A stretch of DNA of 39,142 nucleotides from CAYUUW01 sp964448005 (GCA_964448005.1 CAYUUW010000011.1:1-39142), one strand, 5' to 3'. Shown: positions 24,304-31,562, counted from the first letter of the stretch. Translations and numbers: made by a program. Notes: a model not told the origin generated them from the sequence alone.

Positions 24304-24332
24304 TTGACATTTAATACAAAATATTGTATTTT
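24304..24332 (+). promoter_or_regulatory. Promoter with operator-like palindrome for the second lipoprotein
   Basis: TTGACA (24304-24309), a 17-bp spacer, TATTTT (24327-24332). A perfect inverted repeat AATACAA-AATA-TTGTATT (24313-24330) fills the spacer. The promoter begins at the murF stop. Confidence 0.75.
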
Positions 24333-24370
24333 AGAATCAAAACAGCCTAGGCGTCCTCTAATCTCACCCT

Positions 24371-24955
24371 ATGCCCTTCTCCTCGGAAAAGCGTTCATTT
24401 CCCGCCCAAATAGGCCCAATGACTGCCTTTTTAGGCCTGCTTTCGGCATGCGATCCGCAAAAAATTCAAAGCGGAGAGTATCCCACCGAGCCCTCTCGTG
24501 CTCATCTCAAAAAAGCAGCCGAAGCCCCGAAGCAGCCGAAACTGAGCCCCGAGCAGGAGGCGGCCAGGGAGTTCAGGCGAATGGCCGGCTGGAATTTCGT
24601 CGAAATGGAAGGGGTGGTAAAGGAGGCCGAGGGAAGAGTGGTTTTTTCCGACCCTCAGGCCAGCATTTTCGGGTCCAGGCAGGCCATCGCCGACACCCGG
24701 GGAACGATCACCGTCCTCAGCCGGAGGCAGCCGAACCCATTGGAGAATGTGCGTTGCCAGGACGACAATGGCGATGGCCGCTGGGAAACCGTGTTCGCCC
24801 TGGGGACCAAAAATATTGGAAGTGAAGAGGGCTGGAGAGAAGCCAGCGAAGCTCTGTGCACTCAGACACTGATGGGGGTGGTGAGCCACTATCGGCTGCT
24901 GGGAAGCCTCGAGCCGAGGGGCGAAGAAAGAAGGCCCGGCGAAAAAAAGCGATAG
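24371..24955 (+). CDS. Lipoprotein of unknown function (194 aa)
   Basis: ATG 24371 gives a signal with positive n-region (SSEKRSF), hydrophobic PMTAFLGLL and the lipobox LSAC with Cys27. A start at 24419 would remove the charged region, so 24371 is preferred. There is no Shine-Dalgarno, unlike the first lipoprotein. The mature part has a Lys/Pro-rich stalk (KAAEAPKQPKLSPEQEAARE), a short beta-rich domain (WNFVEMEGVVKEAEGRVVF) and CQDDNGDGRWETVFALG, a DxNxDG-type calcium-loop-like segment. Two more cysteines (VRC and EALC) might pair. It lies between murF and murA with its own promoter. Function unknown. Confidence 0.82.
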   Translation: MPFSSEKRSFPAQIGPMTAFLGLLSACDPQKIQSGEYPTEPSRAHLKKAAEAPKQPKLSPEQEAAREFRRMAGWNFVEMEGVVKEAEGRVVFSDPQASIFGSRQAIADTRGTITVLSRRQPNPLENVRCQDDNGDGRWETVFALGTKNIGSEEGWREASEALCTQTLMGVVSHYRLLGSLEPRGEERRPGEKKR

Positions 24956-24975
24956 GGCTGGGCCAATGCGCCGTG

Positions 24976-25004
24976 TTGCTCCGGGCAGGGAGATGGCCTA
25001 CAAT
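24976..25004 (+). promoter_or_regulatory. murA promoter
   Basis: TTGCTC (24976-24981), a 17-bp spacer, TACAAT (24999-25004), with a leader of about 17 bases before ATG 25028 and no Shine-Dalgarno. Confidence 0.7.
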
Positions 25005-25027
25005 GGGCCCACTTTTCAATTTTTCCT

Positions 25028-26350
25028 ATGCACTCCCATCGCTTCGTCATCCAAGGAGGAATCCCCCTGCGCGGGACGGTCAGCGCCGGCGGCTCCAAGA
25101 ACGCCTCTCTGCCCATCATCGGAGCGGCCCTGATGGCCCAAGGGCCAGTCACCCTCAAGAACATTCCGGACATCGCCGACATCCACACGCTGATCCGGAT
25201 CCTGGAATTCCTGGGGGTGAAAGCGGAATTCTCCGGGAACGTGCTTCGCCTCGACTCGTCCGGCCTGCGCAATATGCGGATTCCGCACGAACTGGTGAGC
25301 AAGCTGCGGGGATCCAGCACCCTGATGGGGCCTCTCCTGGCTCGCTTCGGCGAAGTGGCTTTGGCTTTCCCGGGCGGCTGCGTGCTGGGGAAAAGGCCCA
25401 TGGACGCGCACCTGATGGCCCTGGAAGCCTTGGGCGCCCAATCCCAGCCCAGCGGGGACGTGATTCATCTGAAAGCCGAGAGGCTGAAGGGGGCTGATTT
25501 CACCATGACCGAGGCCAGCGTGACGGCGACCGAGAACGCCATCATGGCCGCCTGCATGGCCCAGGGCTCCACGGTGATCCGCCTGGCCGCCGCCGAGCCC
25601 CACGTGCAGGACCTTTGCCACTTCCTGGTGGCGATGGGGGCCAAGATCGAAGGCATCGGGACCCACACGGTCCGCATCCAGGGCGTCTCAAGCCTGAACG
25701 GGGTGGAATACAGCGTCACCTCAGATTACCTGGAAGTGGGGACCCTGGTGCTGGCCGCCGCCATCACGCNNNNNNNNNNCTTTCTGTTGCCACCCTTGGC
25801 GATCTCGATGGCGCTGGCCGCCGCCATCACGCAGGGCGAGGTGGAGGTGCGGGGCGTGGTTCCCCACCATTTGGATATCTTCTGGCAGAAGCTGCGCGAG
25901 GTGGGGGTCCGTTTCGAACTGGGCCCGGATTCGGTGAAGGTGCTGCCCTCTCCCCAGCTGAAGGCCATCCGCCTGCAGACGGCAATTTTCCCCAGCTTCC
26001 CCACCGATCTTCAGGCGCCTTTCGCCACGCTGCTGACCCAGGCGGAAGGGGAAAGCTCCGTTTTCGAGACGCTCTTCGATGGACGCCTGCAGTACCTGTA
26101 CGAGCTGGAAAGGATGGGGGCCAAGTTCCGCCTCCTCAACCCCTACCAAGCGGAAATCAGCGGAAAGGCCAGCCTGAAAGGGGCCACGGTGAGCAGCTGC
26201 GACATCCGGGCCGGAGCCGGCATGGTGCTGGCGGCGCTGGCTGCCAAGGGCGAGACGCAGATCAACGACATCTACTACATCGATCGGGGCTACGAAAAGC
26301 TGGAGGAGAAGCTGAAGGGGCTGGGGGCGAGGATCGAGAGGGTACAGTAA
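25028..26350 (+). CDS. murA: UDP-N-acetylglucosamine 1-carboxyvinyltransferase
   Basis: First committed enzyme of peptidoglycan synthesis: it transfers enolpyruvate from PEP to UDP-GlcNAc in the cytoplasm. GGSKNASLPI (21-30) supplies the conserved Lys-Asn pair, and FPGGCVLGKRPMDAHL keeps the active-site cysteine that fosfomycin attacks. A later FPSFPTDLQAPF is also typical. A run of 10 N (25770-25779) interrupts the gene, and beside it a 20-bp stretch is present twice (25750-25769 and 25813-25832). Removing the 63 bases between the two copies joins VGTLVLAAAIT to QGEVEVRGVVP exactly as in the family and gives a normal length of about 419 residues. The insertion is therefore an assembly artefact rather than biology. 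Confidence 0.95.
   Translation: MHSHRFVIQGGIPLRGTVSAGGSKNASLPIIGAALMAQGPVTLKNIPDIADIHTLIRILEFLGVKAEFSGNVLRLDSSGLRNMRIPHELVSKLRGSSTLMGPLLARFGEVALAFPGGCVLGKRPMDAHLMALEALGAQSQPSGDVIHLKAERLKGADFTMTEASVTATENAIMAACMAQGSTVIRLAAAEPHVQDLCHFLVAMGAKIEGIGTHTVRIQGVSSLNGVEYSVTSDYLEVGTLVLAAAITXXXXFLLPPLAISMALAAAITQGEVEVRGVVPHHLDIFWQKLREVGVRFELGPDSVKVLPSPQLKAIRLQTAIFPSFPTDLQAPFATLLTQAEGESSVFETLFDGRLQYLYELERMGAKFRLLNPYQAEISGKASLKGATVSSCDIRAGAGMVLAALAAKGETQINDIYYIDRGYEKLEEKLKGLGARIERVQ
25770..25779. other. Scaffold gap (10 N) with duplicated flank in murA
   Basis: GCTGGCCGCCGCCATCACGC occurs on both sides, at 25750-25769 and 25813-25832. This is the signature of two contig ends that overlap but were placed apart. 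Confidence 0.85.
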
Positions 26351-26395
26351 AGAACGCCTGGCATTTCATTCCGCCTTTCGGCCTCAGGCCGCTTT

Positions 26396-26404
26396 TGCTA
26401 AGAT
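26396..26404 (+). promoter_or_regulatory. Extended -10 promoter of pheS
   Basis: TG-C-TAAGAT, 25 bases before ATG 26430. No Shine-Dalgarno in the short leader. Confidence 0.55.
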
Positions 26405-26429
26405 AGGAGCGCTTTTTACCCGTGTCCCC

Positions 26430-27473
26430 ATGCTCAGCCAAATCGACTCCCTCAAATCCCAGATGCTCCAGGCCTTGCAAAAGGCCACTACCCAAGAGGC
26501 CCTGCGGGAGATCGAGATTCAGTATTTGGGCCGCAAAGGCTCTTTCAGCGAAATTCTCAGAGGCCTCAAGGACCTGAGCGCGGAGGAAAAGGGCACCGTG
26601 GGCCAAGCGGCCAACCGGGCCAAGGCCGAGCTGGAGGAGTCGCTCAAAAAATGCTATGAGGCTCTGGAGGAGAAATCGCTGGGCGAGATCGCCGAAAACG
26701 AATGGCTCGATGTGACTGCGCCCGGCCAGGCGCCGCAGCAGGGCCATCGCCATCTCATCTCCAAATTCATGGATGAAGTGGAGGGCATCTTCGCCAAAAT
26801 GGGCTTCACGGTGGCCGAAGGACCCGAGGTGGAGCTGGAGCGCTACAATTTCGATCAGCTCAACATCCCGGCGGACCATCCCGCCCGCGACATGCAGGAC
26901 ACCTTTTGGGTCAGGAATCTGGAAAAGACCGTGCTGCGCACCCAAACCTCCCCGGTGCAGATCCGCCACATGGAGTCGCACCAGCCTCCCATCCGGATCA
27001 TCTCGATGGGCAAGACCTTCCGCAAGGACAGCGACGCCACCCACTCCCCCATGTTCCACCAGATCGAGGGGCTGATGGTGGACAGCGATGTCTCCATGGC
27101 GAACCTGAAAGCCGTGCTCACCCACTTTCTGCAGCAGGCCTTCGGCGATTCCAGCATCCGCACTCGCTTCCGCACCAGCTACTTTCCCTTCGTGGAGCCG
27201 GGCATGGAGGTGGACTGCACCTGCCCCGCCTGCGGCGGCAGCGGAAAAAAAGAAGGCGCAGCCTGCCGCCTGTGCAAGGCCTGCGGCTGGCTGGAGGTGG
27301 GCGGCGCCGGCATGGTTCACCCCCAGGTGCTGCGCAACGTGGGCTACGATCCGGAGACGGTCACCGGCTTCGCCTTCGGCATGGGGCTGGACCGCATGAT
27401 CATGATCAAGCATGGCGTGCCGCATTTGAGATTGCTGTTCGAGAATGACCTGAGATTCAATCGGCAATTCTAA
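26430..27473 (+). CDS. pheS: Phenylalanine--tRNA ligase alpha subunit
   Basis: Catalytic subunit of phenylalanyl-tRNA synthetase, 347 residues. An N-terminal coiled-coil for tRNA-Phe binding (about 1-90) is followed by the class II core: motif 1 region HLISKFMDEVEGIFAKMGF, motif 2 ISMGKTFRKDSDATHSPMFH and motif 3 GFAFGMGLDRMIMI. Between motifs 2 and 3 lies a cysteine-rich insert (CTCPACGGSG...CRLCKACGW) that resembles the zinc-binding variant seen in many Gram-positive and mycoplasma PheS. Its partner pheT is 22 kb upstream on the same strand, so the usual pheST operon is split and stoichiometry must be kept by separate promoters. No Shine-Dalgarno. Confidence 0.97.
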   Translation: MLSQIDSLKSQMLQALQKATTQEALREIEIQYLGRKGSFSEILRGLKDLSAEEKGTVGQAANRAKAELEESLKKCYEALEEKSLGEIAENEWLDVTAPGQAPQQGHRHLISKFMDEVEGIFAKMGFTVAEGPEVELERYNFDQLNIPADHPARDMQDTFWVRNLEKTVLRTQTSPVQIRHMESHQPPIRIISMGKTFRKDSDATHSPMFHQIEGLMVDSDVSMANLKAVLTHFLQQAFGDSSIRTRFRTSYFPFVEPGMEVDCTCPACGGSGKKEGAACRLCKACGWLEVGGAGMVHPQVLRNVGYDPETVTGFAFGMGLDRMIMIKHGVPHLRLLFENDLRFNRQF

Positions 27474-27478
27474 TCGAA

Positions 27479-27545
27479 TTGTGGAGCGAATCGTTGTGCG
27501 AATAGTGGTAATTTCCAAGTGAGTAAACAACAATTCGCTCCACAA
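27479..27545. repeat. Inverted repeat between pheS and the J-domain gene
   Basis: TTGTGGAGCGAAT (27479-27491) is exactly complementary to ATTCGCTCCACAA (27533-27545) with a 41-base loop. There is no T-run, so it looks more like an mRNA structure or a repeat remnant than a terminator. Confidence 0.7.
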
Positions 27546-27569
27546 CACGCTCCACCATCCGGAATAAAA

Positions 27570-28130
27570 ATGATCGACCACTACCAAATCCTCGGCCTTA
27601 CCCCAAATGCCAGCGCGGAGCAGATCAAGAAGGCCTACCGTTTGCTGGCCCAAAAGTACCATCCCGACAGCGCCAAAACAGCCGACCCCAAGCGCTTTCA
27701 GGAAGTGCGGGAAGCCTACCAGCACCTCAAGGACCCTACCCCCAAGACAGCTGGAGCAGCAGCCAGTTCTGCCCCTCATCCGACGGCGGAAGCCTCCTCG
27801 CTGTACAAAACGCGGATCGATCCCCAGCGGCAAAAGGAGCAGGCTGCCTTCCAGCGTAGGCGCATGCTGGGGGCCCTGCTGAGGATCGCCCTGCTCGCCC
27901 TGCTGGCGGGCTTGCTGCTGGCGGGCCTGGGCTATGCGGGAAAGCTTCCTGTCGTCCCGGGGCTCCTGCTTGGCTTGTTCCTGGGATCGGCCCTAGCGGC
28001 GCCCCGCTTCTTCAATCTGGACGACTTCCTTTCTTCGAAGGATACTGCTGTTTACCGAAGAGTCCGCATAGGGGCAAGCATTCTGGCGCTGGCCTACGGG
28101 AGCTGGGCCCTGGGGCAGCTTCTTTCCTGA
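27570..28130 (+). CDS. J-domain membrane protein
   Basis: 186 residues from ATG 27570. Residues 1 to about 60 form a J domain (YQILGLTPNASAEQIKKAYR) with the HPD tripeptide at 31-33 needed to stimulate DnaK ATPase. After an Ala/Pro-rich linker come hydrophobic segments near 100-122 (LLRIALLALLAGLLLAGLG), 125-145 (PVVPGLLLGLFLGSALAA) and 167-185. It lacks the Gly/Phe, zinc-finger and substrate domains of true DnaJ, so it is a J-like protein that probably brings DnaK to the inner face of the membrane. Client unknown. The weak GGA upstream is the only ribosome-binding hint. Confidence 0.9.
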   Translation: MIDHYQILGLTPNASAEQIKKAYRLLAQKYHPDSAKTADPKRFQEVREAYQHLKDPTPKTAGAAASSAPHPTAEASSLYKTRIDPQRQKEQAAFQRRRMLGALLRIALLALLAGLLLAGLGYAGKLPVVPGLLLGLFLGSALAAPRFFNLDDFLSSKDTAVYRRVRIGASILALAYGSWALGQLLS

Positions 28131-28162
28131 AGGCGAAGCGCATGGCCAAGCTCCGGCGCTTT

Positions 28163-28171
28163 TGCTAGAAT
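28163..28171 (+). promoter_or_regulatory. Extended -10 promoter of rpiB
   Basis: TG-C-TAGAAT, 23 bases before ATG 28195. A TGGCCA at 28143-28148 is a weak -35 with 17-bp spacing. Confidence 0.55.
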
Positions 28172-28194
28172 GGAGGCGCGCTAGCCGAAAAAAA

Positions 28195-28698
28195 ATGAAA
28201 AAAGTGCTTATTGGCTCCGACCATGCCGGCTTCGAGTTGAAAAATGCCCTTGCCCACTGGCTTGGGGAACTGGGCTACCCCGTAGAGGACAAAGGCGCCC
28301 ATCAGAACGACCCGGACGACGACTATCCGGACTTCATTTTTCCTGTGGCCCGTGCCGTTTCCGAGGATCCGGAGAGCCGCGTTGGCATCGTGATCGGCGG
28401 GTCGGGACAAGGGGAGGCCATGGCCGCCAATCGGATCAAAGGAGTGCGGGCTGCCTTGTTCTACGGGGCATGCCTGCCTGTTCAGCCAATACATGTGGGA
28501 GGCCAAAAAAGCCAAGATCCCTATGATATCCTTCGCCTGACACGGCAGCACAACAATTCCAATGTCCTTTCCCTGGGGGCTCGCTTCCTTTCGCCGGAAG
28601 AAGCCAAGACCGCTGTGAAAATCTGGCTGGAAACGCCTTTTGGAGGCGAGGAGCGTCATGCACGCCGACTGAGGAAGCTCGCGGAGCTAGGGAATTGA
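28195..28698 (+). CDS. rpiB: Ribose-5-phosphate isomerase B (RpiB/LacAB family)
   Basis: Interconverts ribose-5-phosphate and ribulose-5-phosphate. The 167-residue protein shows GSDHAGFELK (7-16), DYPDF and VGIVIGGSGQGEAMAANRI (63-81), then LSLGARFLSPEEA. The catalytic Cys of E. coli-type RpiB is replaced by Gly (GGSG), while Glu at position 74 matches the Mycobacterium tuberculosis type in which Glu75 is the base. It is therefore probably active by the Glu mechanism. ATG 28195 is chosen since it begins the family motif and follows the extended -10 closely. It lies just ahead of a zinc-ribbon gene and rpe in the same direction, forming a pentose-phosphate unit. Confidence 0.94.
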   Translation: MKKVLIGSDHAGFELKNALAHWLGELGYPVEDKGAHQNDPDDDYPDFIFPVARAVSEDPESRVGIVIGGSGQGEAMAANRIKGVRAALFYGACLPVQPIHVGGQKSQDPYDILRLTRQHNNSNVLSLGARFLSPEEAKTAVKIWLETPFGGEERHARRLRKLAELGN

Positions 28699-28715
28699 TT
28701 TTTAACCTCAAAAAG

Positions 28716-28940
28716 ATGATTGAGAAATGCCTGAATTGCGGAAGCGCCGATTTGGATAAGGGCTACCTTTCGGCAGGGATGGACCTAGGTTATTTTACCG
28801 ACAAGCCTGCGAACAAATTTTCGGGCATAGCCAAAAAGAGCAAAGCTGTTTTGTGCAGCTCCTGTGGTTTTCTGCATGCTTTTTTGCCGCCAGGCGAGTA
28901 CGAAGAATTCAGCAGAAAAAGACGAGATGAAAGGAAATGA
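28716..28940 (+). CDS. Small zinc-ribbon protein (74 aa)
   Basis: A short protein with two CxxC knuckles, CLNCGSADLDKGYLSAGMD near 5-23 and CSSCGFLHAF near 47-56, spaced as in a zinc ribbon. The CGS...KGYL...G pattern resembles nucleic-acid-binding-type PF20097 (DUF6487) proteins, though I cannot verify this. The tail is basic (RKRRDERK). It starts at ATG 28716. A TTG seven codons upstream (28695) would overlap the rpiB stop and is less likely. It lies between rpiB and rpe, so it is probably co-transcribed with them. No function is assigned. Confidence 0.78.
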   Translation: MIEKCLNCGSADLDKGYLSAGMDLGYFTDKPANKFSGIAKKSKAVLCSSCGFLHAFLPPGEYEEFSRKRRDERK

Positions 28941-28964
28941 TTCGCAATTTTTTGATTTTTCCAT

Positions 28965-29609
28965 ATGCCAAAAAAAATCCTCATTGCCACCTCGACCCTG
29001 GGGATCGATTACGGGCGATTGAACGAGCACATGAAAGAATTGGAGCCGGTAGCGGACTGGTTCCACGTGGACATTATGGACGGGAATTTCGTGCCGAATC
29101 TTTCCATCGGGCCCATGGTGGTGGAAAGGATGGAAACCGAAAAACCCCTGGATTGCCACCTGATGGCCCTTCGGCCGCACCTGTACCTGGAAGCGCTGGC
29201 CAAAGCCGGGGCCTACTCCATCACCATCCACGCCGAAGCCAGCCTGCACCTTTCCAACGACGTGGACAAGATCCGCGCCTTGGGCTGCCGGGCGGCGGTG
29301 TCCATCAGCCCCGGAACGCCCATCGAAAAGATCGCCAAGGTCCTGCCCAAACTCGATATGGTTCTGGTGATGTCCGTGGAGCCGGGCTTCGGCGGGCAAA
29401 AGTTCATGCCCGAGGTGCTGGAGAAGGTCCGCTGGCTCCGTGCGCATTATCCGAACCTGGACATTCAGGTGGACGGCGGAATCAACGACGAGACCGCCCC
29501 CTTGGCCGTGGAGGCCGGGGCGAACGTTCTGGTGGTGGGGTCGTATTTGGTGAAAGCGGCAGATCCTGGCGAAGCCCTGAAAAGGCTGAAAAGAGCGGCT
29601 GGGCTTTAG
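28965..29609 (+). CDS. rpe: Ribulose-phosphate 3-epimerase
   Basis: Interconverts ribulose-5-phosphate and xylulose-5-phosphate in the non-oxidative pentose phosphate pathway. The 214-residue TIM barrel has the metal and catalytic motifs HVDIMDGNFVPN (H34, D36), DCHLM (H65), MSVEPGFGGQKF and the second catalytic Asp in VDGGI, followed by phosphate-binding GANVLVVGSYLV. The first strand reads IATSTLGIDYGRL where most relatives have IAPSILSADFxxL, a mild divergence at a substrate-contact serine. Length is normal. It ends the rpiB / zinc-ribbon / rpe group. No Shine-Dalgarno. Confidence 0.95.
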   Translation: MPKKILIATSTLGIDYGRLNEHMKELEPVADWFHVDIMDGNFVPNLSIGPMVVERMETEKPLDCHLMALRPHLYLEALAKAGAYSITIHAEASLHLSNDVDKIRALGCRAAVSISPGTPIEKIAKVLPKLDMVLVMSVEPGFGGQKFMPEVLEKVRWLRAHYPNLDIQVDGGINDETAPLAVEAGANVLVVGSYLVKAADPGEALKRLKRAAGL

Positions 29610-29914
29610 CGCCGCGCGAACCAGGAGCAGTATACGGAGGACGCTCGGCTGCTCCGAAAATCGATTCTAGGCGGGGCCCCTGGAATTGACTTTGCTTTAT
29701 GCTGCCAGTATCATTCTGGCTCGCTTGGCTTGCCCGATTCATCGGAGCGGGCCATGCGCGATCCTTTAAAACTAGCTGCGAATTTGGCTGCGGCTTTTAG
29801 TTCATGCGCCCTTGAATGGGTGGATTCAAGACCGCGGCCAAACCCCAAACTCAACCCCCGCCGAATTCCCTGCCAGCAGCGGAGAATTGCATCGGCCCAT
29901 CGGAGAGGAGAAAA
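29610..29914. other. Intergenic region with promoter and long leader
   Basis: It holds the promoter at 29686-29714 and a leader of about 195 bases. A possible 62-codon frame inside it has neither Shine-Dalgarno nor recognisable features, so I do not call it. Confidence 0.6.
29686..29714 (+). promoter_or_regulatory. Promoter of the orphan gene at 29915
   Basis: TTGACT (29686-29691), a 17-bp spacer, TATCAT (29709-29714). Confidence 0.7.
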
Positions 29915-30385
29915 ATGAGCGACATCCCACCAAGGATCTTCCCCTTGGACCTGCCCAATAAAACCCGAGATCTCCCGCTGGAGCAAATCATACGGCGCTT
30001 CCCCGGCTCGATCTCAAAATCGCGATGTTTCTTGGAGTGGTTCAACGGTCGCCACTTTCCGCCAGCAGAAAAGCCAACCGGCCAGCTTGCCTTCGCCCAC
30101 TTCGGGTGTGACATGAGTTTCCCTGACCTGGCGGAGGCCTGCCAAAGGCACAGCCTGGCGCCTGCTGGCGGCCATGGGTTCGCAATGGCTGTGGTGAGCG
30201 ACGAAGCCCCGCTTTCGGAATTTGCGGCCACAGGGCAGACTGTCCAATGCAGCGATGGCTTCCTCTATTGTCCCGTGTATGCCTATTACCAGGACAACGG
30301 CATGCGGAGCCATCTGGAGCTTTGGAGGGCTGACCGAACCTGGAGCCCGGCGACGCTCTTCGTTTGCTACCAGCTGCGCAGCTAG
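29915..30385 (+). CDS. Soluble orphan protein (156 aa)
   Basis: No family is recognised. ATG 29915 is preceded by GGAGAGGAG, a strong Shine-Dalgarno, and the gene has its own promoter (29686) and terminator (30445-30506). The protein has no signal peptide or membrane helix. Features include PLEQIIRRFPGSISKSRCF, WFNGRHFPP, LAFAHFGCDMSFPDLAEAC and an aromatic C-terminal half (DGFLYCPVYAYYQDNGMRSH), with five cysteines in all. The ending TLFVCYQLRS is a hydrophobic strand. A compact cytoplasmic fold is likely. Confidence 0.78.
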   Translation: MSDIPPRIFPLDLPNKTRDLPLEQIIRRFPGSISKSRCFLEWFNGRHFPPAEKPTGQLAFAHFGCDMSFPDLAEACQRHSLAPAGGHGFAMAVVSDEAPLSEFAATGQTVQCSDGFLYCPVYAYYQDNGMRSHLELWRADRTWSPATLFVCYQLRS

Positions 30386-30444
30386 CTTTCGGCTCCTGTT
30401 TTCCGGGTTTCCAGCACAACGCTGCAGGCCACAGAGGCAGAACT

Positions 30445-30506
30445 GATCCCGGAGCTTCGGGATCCCAAGAGGCGCTGGCCGCAAAGCCAGAAAGCCTCTT
30501 TTTTCA
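30445..30506 (+). terminator. Double-hairpin terminator of the orphan at 29915
   Basis: First hairpin GATCCCG...CGGGATC (30445-30464). Second hairpin AAGAGGC-GCTGG...CCAG-AA-AGCCTCTT (30467-30500), followed by TTTT. Confidence 0.85.
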
Positions 30507-30703
30507 AAATAGCTTGGCGCATCCTTCTGCGATCAGCATGAGCTTCGGCAAGGGGACTGGGCTTTTAGCTGGACGAGCAGTAGCGAACATTCTGGTCGTG
30601 AATCTTGTCTGATGAAAACTAAGTATTCTGCTGAAGCTTTAAAAGGGCAATTGAGGACCAAGGCCTTGAGGCAAGGAGATGAAGAAAAATTCAGGCAAGT
30701 CGA

Positions 30704-30738
30704 AGAGCGGAAGCGCTCTTCGAGCAAGCTTCCGCTCT
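30704..30738 (-). terminator. Hairpin downstream of the minus-strand orphan
   Basis: AGAGCGGAAGC and GCTTCCGCTCT are perfectly complementary around a loop that itself contains GCTC-TTC-GAGC. The nearest T-run on the minus strand is about 14 bases further on, so the terminator role is probable rather than certain. Confidence 0.65.
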
Positions 30739-30754
30739 GGTGCAGTTCTGCCAT

Positions 30755-31222
30755 TCAGCGAGGCACATTCGGGGGCAGGCTGGCCTGATCCTGAGGAACC
30801 TCATGTTGATACTCGCCACTTTGCACCACCAACGGAAGATGGAGGCCGGCCCTCAGCACCCTTCCTGTCCTTATGGCATGCCACCAGCTGTACTGCACGC
30901 GGTCTCCGGCCCAGAGGGGCCGAGGTTTTTGCCTGTAATAGGCTGCTTGAAGCTCTTCCCAGCTGGCACCGATCCACTGATCCCCCTCCACCGTCACCTC
31001 GCCCTGGTGGGTATGCACACGGTGAACAAAGTACTCCAGGTCTCCGCGAGTGAAGCGGTATTTATTCAAGTATTGGCCCAGAAGGCTCAACCTTCCCTCC
31101 TCCATCAACACGATCACCGTTTGATTTGGCCTGAACTGCTTCGGGGCGACTGCTCCAGCCATCAAATGGCCTTCTCGATCGATACCCGGCTCTCCTTCTT
31201 GCAAGCTTGGCTCCCTTTCCAT
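30755..31222 (-). CDS. Soluble orphan protein (155 aa)
   Basis: No family is recognised. ATG 31222 has AGGAG seven bases upstream (AGGAGCAGGAAGATG). The protein starts with a charged region (MEREPSLQEGEPGIDREGHL), then shows beta-rich stretches (PNQTVIVLMEEGRLSLLGQY, LEYFVHRVHTHQGEVTVEGD) and a Trp-rich middle (WIGASWEEL, QYSWWHAI). The tail is Pro/Gln-rich. No signal peptide or helix for membrane insertion. It converges with the orphan at 29915; the two are similar in size and build but I see no real sequence similarity. A weak TTGACA at 31457-31462 (minus strand) could be part of its promoter. Confidence 0.75.
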   Translation of the reverse strand: MEREPSLQEGEPGIDREGHLMAGAVAPKQFRPNQTVIVLMEEGRLSLLGQYLNKYRFTRGDLEYFVHRVHTHQGEVTVEGDQWIGASWEELQAAYYRQKPRPLWAGDRVQYSWWHAIRTGRVLRAGLHLPLVVQSGEYQHEVPQDQASLPPNVPR

Positions 31223-31562
31223 CTTCCTGCTCCTGTTCTTTCGCTGTTTTTCTGTTTTTTCTGGCGGCCCAGCAATGCATCAGCAGTGATTCGCTGCTGA
31301 CCAGCCAGAATTTAGCAGGCAGAACCTCTGCTCTCGCCGGCGGCTCCCTCTGCCCACCATGGGCGAAAGGGTCCGCGGAGACAAAGACAGAACAGTGCCT
31401 GCTAAAAGCCTGATTTTAAAGGAGCCGAGGCTTGATGATGGGTTTTTGCTGTTTTTTTGTCAAGAGCGATTGCTTTGCGTAGCCAAAAAGGCCCTCGCCA
31501 CCCCCGGCAAAGGCCCTTGGCCTTTTTGTTTTTCGTTTTCAACCGTAATCACAGCAGAGAGT
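31223..31562. other. Intergenic region between orphan and HTH gene
   Basis: It contains the leader and possible promoter of the orphan at 30755-31222 and the terminator of the HTH gene at 31484-31528. No other gene is supported. Confidence 0.55.
31484..31528 (-). terminator. Bidirectional intrinsic terminator of the HTH gene
   Basis: CAAAAAGGCC and GGCCTTTTTG are exact complements around a 25-base GC-rich loop. Both strands end in TTTTT. It starts 34 bases after the HTH stop codon. Confidence 0.8.

Larger units (their letters stand above)
30386..30754. other. Convergent intergenic region with two terminators
   Basis: Apart from the terminators at 30445-30506 and 30704-30738, about 200 bases between them (30507-30703) show no gene, promoter or repeat that I can support. 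CAGCATGAGCTTCG at 30536-30549 recurs inside the insertion in the tag pseudogene (other strand), but 14 bases may be chance. Confidence 0.6.

Noticed and set aside
25780..25812. Novel hydrophobic insertion in MurA
   Set aside because: Bounded by N and a 20-bp duplication. Best explained as a misplaced contig end.
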